Below are positions 58,970 through 64,000 of a DNA stretch of 64,000 nucleotides, in pieces. Source of the DNA: UBA2991 sp965221735 (GTDB lineage: Bacteria; Chloroflexota; Dehalococcoidia; Tepidiformales; Tepidiformaceae); the NCBI GenBank assembly GCA_965221735.1, contig OZ244910.1, positions 1,612,001 through 1,676,000 of the forward strand, written 5' to 3'. The notes beneath the pieces were generated by a model that saw only the letters and a list, made by a program, of their open reading frames with translations, had not been told where the DNA came from and made no database searches. Each line of letters begins with the position of its first letter. The stretch's first letter is position 1. The translations under genes and the position numbers were made by a program.

Positions 58970-60508
58970 ATGATGACGAAGACCGTGCAGGAGCGGCTGG
59001 CGGAGCTGAACGAACGGAAGGACGAGGCTCGCGCCGGCGGCGGCGAGCGGCGCGTCGAGGCCCAGCACGGACGGGGCAAGCTGACGGCGCGTGAGCGCAT
59101 CGAGCTGCTGCTGGACGAGGATTCGTTCGAGGAGATCGACGCGCTGGTGCGGCCGCGGGGGGCGGACCGGGGGCCGGAGGCGGTGGTGACGGGGTGGGGG
59201 CGCATCGACGGGCGCCCGGTGTACCTGTTCTCGTACGACTTCACGGTATCGGGCGGCTCGCTGAGCGAGACGGTGGGCGAGAAGATCCTGAAGGTGATGG
59301 ACCTCGCGCTGATGACGGGGGCGCCCATCATCGGCATCCAGGACTCGGGCGGGGCGCGCATCCAGGACGGGCCCGAGAGCCTGCGCGGCTTCGGCGAGAT
59401 GTTCGCGATGAACACGCTCGCGAGCGGGGTGGTGCCCCAGATCAGCGTGATCATGGGACCGTGCGCGGGCGGGGCGGTCTACAGCCCGGCGATCACGGAC
59501 TTCATCTTCATGACCTCGGGGACGGGGCAGATGTACATCACGGGTCCGGACGTGATCCGGAACGTGACGGGCGAGGAGATCGACCACGAGACGCTGGGCG
59601 GGGCGAACATCCACGCGACGCGCTCGGGCGTGGCGCACTTCGCCATCGAGGGGGAGGAGGAGACGCTTTCGGAAGTCCGCCGGCTGCTCTCGTACCTGCC
59701 CTCGAACAACGCGGAGGACCCACCCTTCATCCCGACCGAGCACCCGACCCACGAGCCTGAGGAGGAGCTCCTGACGATCGTGCCGGACGAGCCGAACCGG
59801 CCCTACGACGTGCGCGAGATCATCTACCGGATCGTCGACGACGCCGACTTCTTCGAGGTACACGAGAGCTTCGCGCCGAACGTGGTCGTGGGGTTCGCGC
59901 GCATGGGCGGGCAGACGGTCGGCTTCGTGGGGAACCAGCCGATGCACCTGGCGGGCGTGCTCGACATCGAGGCGAGCCGCAAGGCGGCGCGCTTCGTACG
60001 CACCTGCGACTGCTTCAACATCCCGATCGTCACGCTGGTGGACATCCCCGGGTACCTGCCGGGGTCGTCGCAGGAGTACGGCGCGATCATCACGCACGGG
60101 GCGAAGCTGCTGTTCGCCTACAGCGAGGCGACGGTGCCGAAGATCGCGGTCGTGCTGCGGAAGGCGTACGGGGGAGCGTACCTGGTCATGTCGAGCAAGC
60201 ACCTGCGGGGGGACATGAACTTCGCCTGGCCGGCGGCGGAGGTGGCGGTGATGGGTCCGGAGCAGGCGGTGGGGATCATCAACCGGCGCGAGATCGCGGA
60301 GGCGGACGACCCGGAGGCGAAGCGGGACGAGCTGGCGGAGGACTTCAGCGCGCGCTTCGGGAACCCGTACATCCCGGCGGGACGGGGCTTCGTCGACGAC
60401 GTGATCGACCCGCGGGAGACGCGGGGCAAGATCATCACGTCGCTGGAGATGCTGCGGAACAAGGCGGACCGCAACCCGCCGAAGAAGCACGGCAACATCC
60501 CGCTGTAG
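58970..60508 (+). CDS. mmdA: acyl-CoA carboxyltransferase, transcarboxylase 12S-like / methylmalonyl-CoA decarboxylase alpha
   Basis: A 512-residue carboxyltransferase with two crotonase-like halves. It has HGRGKLTARERIELLLDE, QDSGGARIQDGPESL, MGPCAGGAVYSPAITDF, then in the second half VGFVGNQPMHLAGVLDIEAS, VDIPGYLPGSSQEYGAI and RKAYGGAYLVMSSKHL. The family swaps carboxyl between biotin and propionyl- or a related acyl-CoA. It starts after GGAGGAGAGA (ATG 58970, or the next ATG). The genes that follow encode a 5S-type carboxyltransferase and a biotin carrier. No biotin carboxylase or membrane decarboxylase subunit is present, so a soluble transcarboxylase is the best reading. Confidence 0.92.
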   Translation: MMTKTVQERLAELNERKDEARAGGGERRVEAQHGRGKLTARERIELLLDEDSFEEIDALVRPRGADRGPEAVVTGWGRIDGRPVYLFSYDFTVSGGSLSETVGEKILKVMDLALMTGAPIIGIQDSGGARIQDGPESLRGFGEMFAMNTLASGVVPQISVIMGPCAGGAVYSPAITDFIFMTSGTGQMYITGPDVIRNVTGEEIDHETLGGANIHATRSGVAHFAIEGEEETLSEVRRLLSYLPSNNAEDPPFIPTEHPTHEPEEELLTIVPDEPNRPYDVREIIYRIVDDADFFEVHESFAPNVVVGFARMGGQTVGFVGNQPMHLAGVLDIEASRKAARFVRTCDCFNIPIVTLVDIPGYLPGSSQEYGAIITHGAKLLFAYSEATVPKIAVVLRKAYGGAYLVMSSKHLRGDMNFAWPAAEVAVMGPEQAVGIINRREIAEADDPEAKRDELAEDFSARFGNPYIPAGRGFVDDVIDPRETRGKIITSLEMLRNKADRNPPKKHGNIPL

Positions 60509-60511
60509 GAC

Positions 60512-60540
60512 GGGCCGCAGGAAACAGTCTGGAGCGGCCC
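60512..60540 (+). terminator. hairpin between the carboxyltransferase genes
   Basis: GGGCCGC (60512-60518) pairs perfectly with GCGGCCC (60534-60540) across a 15-base loop, followed by TCTCCT. It starts three bases after the stop codon of the first gene. It may attenuate or end part of the transcription into the 5S-like gene. Confidence 0.4.
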
Positions 60541-60615
60541 TCTCCTACTGGCCGTAAAGGGCGCTTGTGATAGTGTTCACGTAGCCGATCCAGGCGGCAG
60601 GGGACTTCGCCGAGC

Positions 60616-62112
60616 ATGGGCCAGGTACGCATCACGGAGACCGCCATTCGCGACGGGCATCAGTCGCTGCTGGCCACGCGGATGCGCACCGAGGACATGC
60701 TTCCCGCCCTCGAGCGGATGGACGCGATCGGCTACGGCAGCATCGAGTGCTGGGGCGGCGCGACTTTCGACACGGCCATGCGCTTCCTGCTGGAAGACCC
60801 GTGGGAGCGCCTGCGCGAGGTGAAGAGCCGGCTGAAGAACACGCCCACGCAGATGCTGCTGCGCGGCCAGAACGCGGTCGGCTACCGGCACTACGCCGAC
60901 GACGTCGTGCTCGAGTTTTGCGAGCGGGCCGTCGAGAACGGCATGGACATCTTCCGCATCTTCGATGCGCTCAACGACACCCGGAACCTGGAGACGGCGT
61001 TCGAGGGCGTGAAGCGCGCGGGCGGACACGTGCAGGGCACGCTCTGCTACACAACGAGCCCCGTCCACACGGTCGAGAGCTTCGGGTCGCTGGCCGACCG
61101 GCTGGTCGAGATGGGCGCCGATTCACTCTGCATCAAGGACATGGCGGGGCTGCTGAGCCCGGTCATGGCCGAGCGTCTGGTGACGCGGATCAAGGGCGAC
61201 CACCCCGACGTTCCGCTGCAGCTGCACTGCCACGACACATCCGGCTACTCGGAGATGGCGTACCTGCTGGCCGTTCGGGCCGGCGCGGACGCGATCGACA
61301 CGGCCATCAGCCCGCTCGCGGGGGGCACCTCGCAGCCGGCCACGGAGACGCTCGTGGCGGCGCTGGGCGAGGACGAGGACAACGGCACGGGCATCGCGCT
61401 CGACGACCTGGTCGAGACAGCGGACTACTTCGGCGGCGTGCGCAAGAAGTACTGGAAGCACGAGAGCAATCTGCTCGGCGTCGACGCGGGGGTGCTCCGG
61501 CACCAGGTGCCGGGCGGCATGATCTCGAACCTCGTGGGTCAGCTGCGGGACCAGGGCCAGGAGGCGAAGCTGGGCGAGGTGCTGGAGGAGAACGCGCGCG
61601 TGCGCGCGGACCTCGGCTACCCGCCGCTGGTGACGCCGAGCTCGCAGATCGTGGGCTCGCAGGCGGTCCTGAACGTGCTGACGGGCAAGCGCTACGGCGT
61701 CGTGACGAAGGAGACGCGCAACCTCGCGCAGGGCCTCTACGGGGCGACGGCGGAGCCGATCACGAAGGAAGTGCTGGACCTCGTCCTGGGCGACGTTCCG
61801 CAGATCGACCACCGTCCGGCGGACGACCTCGAGCCGGAGCTGGAGAGCGCGAAGGAGGAGATCGGCGACCTCGCCGAGACCCCCGAGGACGTGCTCTCGT
61901 ACGTGATGTTCCCGCAGCCGGCGAAGAAGTTCCTGGAGTGGCGGCGCGAGGGCGGCGGCCCCGAGCGCGAGCTCGTGGCGGCGGTCGTGGGCGCGATGGC
62001 GATCAAGGACCGGCCGGCGGCAGGGGCGCGCCCCGCCGCAGCGCCGTCCGCGAACGGCGCGGGCCCGGGGGCCGAGTGGCGCCAGTTCGGGCGCATGAGG
62101 CAGATGCGGTAG
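60616..62112 (+). CDS. pyruvate/oxaloacetate carboxyltransferase, transcarboxylase 5S-like (PycB/OadA type)
   Basis: A 498-residue TIM-barrel carboxyltransferase. The metal and catalytic residues are visible: Asp13 in ETAIRDGHQSLLATRMRTED, the carboxylated Lys174 in SLCIKDMAGLLSP, and His204/His206 in LQLHCHDTSG. Further, RGQNAVGYRHYADD and GGTSQPATET are family-specific. The C-terminal conserved part ends in a linker (PAAAPSANGAG), and no biotin domain is attached; the biotin carrier is the next gene. It moves carboxyl between biotin and pyruvate/oxaloacetate. The start ATG 60616 is followed at its end by a gap of two bases to the carrier gene. Confidence 0.92.
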   Translation: MGQVRITETAIRDGHQSLLATRMRTEDMLPALERMDAIGYGSIECWGGATFDTAMRFLLEDPWERLREVKSRLKNTPTQMLLRGQNAVGYRHYADDVVLEFCERAVENGMDIFRIFDALNDTRNLETAFEGVKRAGGHVQGTLCYTTSPVHTVESFGSLADRLVEMGADSLCIKDMAGLLSPVMAERLVTRIKGDHPDVPLQLHCHDTSGYSEMAYLLAVRAGADAIDTAISPLAGGTSQPATETLVAALGEDEDNGTGIALDDLVETADYFGGVRKKYWKHESNLLGVDAGVLRHQVPGGMISNLVGQLRDQGQEAKLGEVLEENARVRADLGYPPLVTPSSQIVGSQAVLNVLTGKRYGVVTKETRNLAQGLYGATAEPITKEVLDLVLGDVPQIDHRPADDLEPELESAKEEIGDLAETPEDVLSYVMFPQPAKKFLEWRREGGGPERELVAAVVGAMAIKDRPAAGARPAAAPSANGAGPGAEWRQFGRMRQMR

Positions 62113-62114
62113 CG

Positions 62115-62639
62115 ATGGCGACGGTCACGATCGGCGGACGCACCTACGAGGTCGAAGTACGCGGCGACACGGTTGTCGTGGACGGCGAGGAGTTCCCGGT
62201 CACGATCGCGCGCGGCGACGCGTACGACACGGTGACGGCGGGCGCGGTGAGCTACCGCGTGGCGCTTCCCTCCGAGGACGCGCGCGAGTCGGGCATGGCG
62301 ATCGAGGTCGACCACCGGCCGTTCACGCTGGAGTACGAGGGGCGGCTGGGGGGTGGTCCGGCGCGACCGACGCCGAAGGCATCGGGCGCGGCGGCGGGCG
62401 GCGGCGCTCCGGCGATCTCGAACGTGCCGGGAGGCGTGGCGGCGCAGCTATCGGGTAAGGTGCTCCGGATCGAGGTACAGGCGGGCGACGCCGTGGAAGC
62501 GGGTCAACTGCTGCTCGTCCTCGAAGCGATGAAGATGGAGAACGAGATCAACGCGCCCAAGGCCGGAACCGTGAAAGAGGTGACGGTGAGCGAGGGCGCG
62601 CAGGTGTCCGAGGGCGAGACCCTCGTGATCCTGGAGTAG
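62115..62639 (+). CDS. biotin carrier protein (1.3S-like biotinyl subunit)
   Basis: A 174-residue protein. The first 75 residues are a beta domain (VTIGGRTYEVEVRGDTVVVD), then a Gly/Pro/Ala linker, and from residue 105 a biotinyl domain ending in VTVSEGAQVSEGETLVILE. The biotin lysine is Lys140 in LEAMKMENEI. The long N-terminal part resembles carriers of acyl-CoA carboxylases and decarboxylases. It starts two bases after the 5S-like gene. With the two carboxyltransferases it would make a transcarboxylase. Confidence 0.93.
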   Translation: MATVTIGGRTYEVEVRGDTVVVDGEEFPVTIARGDAYDTVTAGAVSYRVALPSEDARESGMAIEVDHRPFTLEYEGRLGGGPARPTPKASGAAAGGGAPAISNVPGGVAAQLSGKVLRIEVQAGDAVEAGQLLLVLEAMKMENEINAPKAGTVKEVTVSEGAQVSEGETLVILE

Positions 62640-62654
62640 GCAAAGGAGTCGCCG

Positions 62655-63077
62655 GTGCCGGTCAAGGAGCTGCGGGATCAGCGTCACACGGGCACGGTCG
62701 CGGAGATCGCGCAGTCGCGCTTCCCCTACCCGAGCGAGGAGCACCCGGAGCTGGAGACGCTCCTGAACGACCCCGAGCCGTCCATCTCGGTGGGCGAGTG
62801 GGAGGGCGAGCCGCTCTACCCGGACATCGTGGTCGTGCGGCGGCCGGGGCAGTGGCTGGAGTTCGTGGCGCAGGTCGAGACAGCGGACACGATCACGGAC
62901 GAGCAGGCGGAGAAGAAGTGGCTGCCGTTCTCGAAGATGGGCAATCTGCTGCTGTACGTGCCCGCGGGGCAGGTGCAGGCGGCGAAGCGCCTCTGCCGCA
63001 AGCACGGCATCAGCTATAAGGGCATCCGCACGTGGCGCTACCGGCCGGTGTGGGGCCTGACGATCGCCGAGGCATAG
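62655..63077 (+). CDS. hypothetical protein, possible PD-(D/E)xK-like fold
   Basis: A 140-residue protein. LYPDIVVVRRPGQWLEFVAQVETADTITDEQAEKKWLPF spans a beta-beta-alpha order with PD, then a Val-Glu-Thr line, as in some nuclease-like folds; the catalytic Lys is not obvious. A later YVPAGQVQAAKRLCRKHGI would be a closing strand and helix. I do not recognise a family. It starts with GTG after AAGGAG, 15 bases after the biotin carrier gene, so it may be on the same transcript. It could be a domesticated, non-catalytic member. Confidence 0.55.
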   Translation: MPVKELRDQRHTGTVAEIAQSRFPYPSEEHPELETLLNDPEPSISVGEWEGEPLYPDIVVVRRPGQWLEFVAQVETADTITDEQAEKKWLPFSKMGNLLLYVPAGQVQAAKRLCRKHGISYKGIRTWRYRPVWGLTIAEA

Positions 63078-63087
63078 CGCTCACCCC

Positions 63088-63477
63088 ATGACCGACGCGA
63101 CCCGCTCCCTGAACGTCTATTTCGACGTGGACCACACGCTGGTCTACACGACGAAGGACATGAGCTCGCTGCGTCCGGGGGCGCACGAGGCGATGGAGCG
63201 GCTGAAGGGCGCGGGGCACAGCGTCTACGTTTGGTCGGCGGGCGGGCAGCTCTACAGCGAGCGCACGGTGGAGCGGCACGGCCTGTCGGAGTGGGTCGAC
63301 GGGTGCTTCGACAAGCACCCGCGCGTCGATCCGAAGCCGGACGTGATCATCGACGACGACTGGTACCTGGTGGAGAAGTACGGGGGGTACTGCGTCTCGC
63401 AGTACAAGGAAGTAGACGAGAGCGACCGGGAGCTGCTGGAGATCGTCGAGAAGCTGGCGGAGCGCGGGGACCTGTAG
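63088..63477 (+). CDS. HAD-like hydrolase, small
   Basis: A 129-residue protein. LNVYFDVDHTLVYT is the HAD nucleophile loop, with DVD followed by HT. VYVWSAGGQLYSERTVE holds the Ser/Thr of motif II, and PDVIIDDDWYLVEKYGGY gives the two Asp of motif IV. No cap domain is present. The DVDHTLVY line is close to polynucleotide-phosphatase or CTD-phosphatase-like HADs. It starts eleven bases after the previous gene. Substrate unknown. Confidence 0.72.
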   Translation: MTDATRSLNVYFDVDHTLVYTTKDMSSLRPGAHEAMERLKGAGHSVYVWSAGGQLYSERTVERHGLSEWVDGCFDKHPRVDPKPDVIIDDDWYLVEKYGGYCVSQYKEVDESDRELLEIVEKLAERGDL

Positions 63478-63493
63478 GGCTTCCGGCATGGCG

Positions 63494-64000
63494 TCATGGC
63501 CCGGCGGAGTGTAAATCGTCAAGCATGTCACCGACCGCCCCGAGCCAGTCCTGGACAGCAGTGACAACCGCCTTGACCTGCAGCAGATCAATATGACTGC
63601 CTCCTTCAGGGTGGTTCCTCAGGGATGGTTCGTTCTGCTTGTCTACGGGGTACCGGAAGCTGAACGACGACTCATCAAGCCCATGGAACTCACCGATTCG
63701 CTGGTCCATGTCAAGGAAAAACGGGGATGGTGGATCGTGCAGTTGCCAAGCATCCTCGATTTCAAGAAACAGCCCCTTCAGCTCACTCCAAAGACCGTAT
63801 AGGTCATGATTTTGCATCTGAGAGGGGAGACAATAGCCACGCCCTAAGTACCCCCGACACTGAATGATCAAGTGCTTCATTCGAAGCTCAATGCTGTGGC
63901 GATAGAGGAACATCACGGGGTAAACCACAGCATCCTGTGCAATCTGCACCGCGTTTTCAACAAGACCGTCGGCACCCTCCTTATAGCAGTGTGCATAGAA
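63494..64000 (-). CDS. hypothetical protein, 5' part off right edge (low GC)
   Basis: The frame is open from the stop at 63494 to the right edge, so the N-terminus is missing. At least 168 residues are present; an internal GTG at 63949 is a possible but less likely start, because the residues before it (EGADGLVENAVQ) read like protein. The line VVYPVMFLYRHSIELRMKHLI is a motif I associate with uncharacterised defence- or HEPN-type proteins. GC content is about 50%, far below the rest of the window, which points to transferred DNA beginning here. Confidence 0.65.
   Translation of the reverse strand, partial: FYAHCYKEGADGLVENAVQIAQDAVVYPVMFLYRHSIELRMKHLIIQCRGYLGRGYCLPSQMQNHDLYGLWSELKGLFLEIEDAWQLHDPPSPFFLDMDQRIGEFHGLDESSFSFRYPVDKQNEPSLRNHPEGGSHIDLLQVKAVVTAVQDWLGAVGDMLDDLHSAGP

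Noticed and set aside
63593..63802. 69-codon plus-strand frame near the right edge
   Set aside because: It overlaps the open minus-strand gene, which has better protein-like sequence and continues off the edge.

Overview
This 64 kb window is GC-rich (about 65-72% in most genes) bacterial chromosomal DNA. It is densely packed with about 67 protein genes, two of them cut by the window edges, and one tRNA. No gap without a gene exceeds 300 bases. I saw no rRNA, insertion sequence, prophage or CRISPR array. The mix points to a Chloroflexota bacterium, probably Dehalococcoidia-like: several acyl-CoA dehydrogenases, CaiB/BaiF CoA-transferases, hydantoinases, a class A penicillin-binding protein, Thr-Pro-rich surface proteins, and GatCA. 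This placement is inference; no marker gene here fixes the phylum. Many genes seem to be read from leaderless transcripts: a TANNNT -10 box ends 6-9 bases before the start codon.

Layout. 0-14 kb: left-edge Calx-beta membrane protein; crotonyl-CoA carboxylase/reductase-like, acyl-CoA dehydrogenase and MaoC genes; UvrD/PcrA; a convergent pair of small paralogous membrane proteins; an OGG1-type glycosylase; a DRTGG ATPase divergent from a ThDP enzyme; an AAA ATPase; an N-acetylglutamate-synthase-like GNAT. 14-25 kb: formyltransferase, Cys-rich PBP1A, gatCA, aminotransferase, a repeat-built surface protein, acyl-CoA dehydrogenase, VapBC. 25-32 kb: FmdB-like protein, cobalamin adenosyltransferase, a queT-queF-NnrE-like operon, DUF402, and an enoyl-CoA hydratase / peroxiredoxin / acyl-CoA dehydrogenase operon. 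32-47 kb: uvrC, hyuAB, two lipoproteins, two tandem CoA-transferases, a solitary AIPR defence gene, a cysteine peroxiredoxin and a zinc alcohol dehydrogenase. 47-58 kb: lamin-tail surface protein, an RluB-Cmk fusion, plsC, DUF512 protein, ferredoxin, gapdh, ffh-rpsP-khpA-rimM. 58-64 kb: tRNA-Ala, a three-gene set matching transcarboxylase (12S, 5S and 1.3S subunits), and two small genes. An AT-richer gene then runs off the right edge.

How the genes fit together. The metabolism centres on acyl-CoA chemistry. Crotonyl-CoA carboxylase/reductase, acyl-CoA dehydrogenases, hydratases and CoA-transferases sit alongside a cobalamin adenosyltransferase (cofactor for acyl-CoA mutases) and a biotin-dependent transcarboxylase that could link methylmalonyl-CoA to pyruvate/oxaloacetate.

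The most striking observation is at 30117-30578. This peroxiredoxin gene has an in-frame TGA exactly where the peroxidatic cysteine belongs, followed 15 bases later by a strong stem-loop. It is very likely a selenocysteine peroxiredoxin that ordinary gene calling truncates. Other notable points are a change in strand GC skew across the window (C-rich + strand on the left, G-rich on the right), the RluB-Cmk fusion, a duplicated membrane segment in the left-edge gene, and a three-copy Cys-flanked repeat in the surface protein at 20936-22285.
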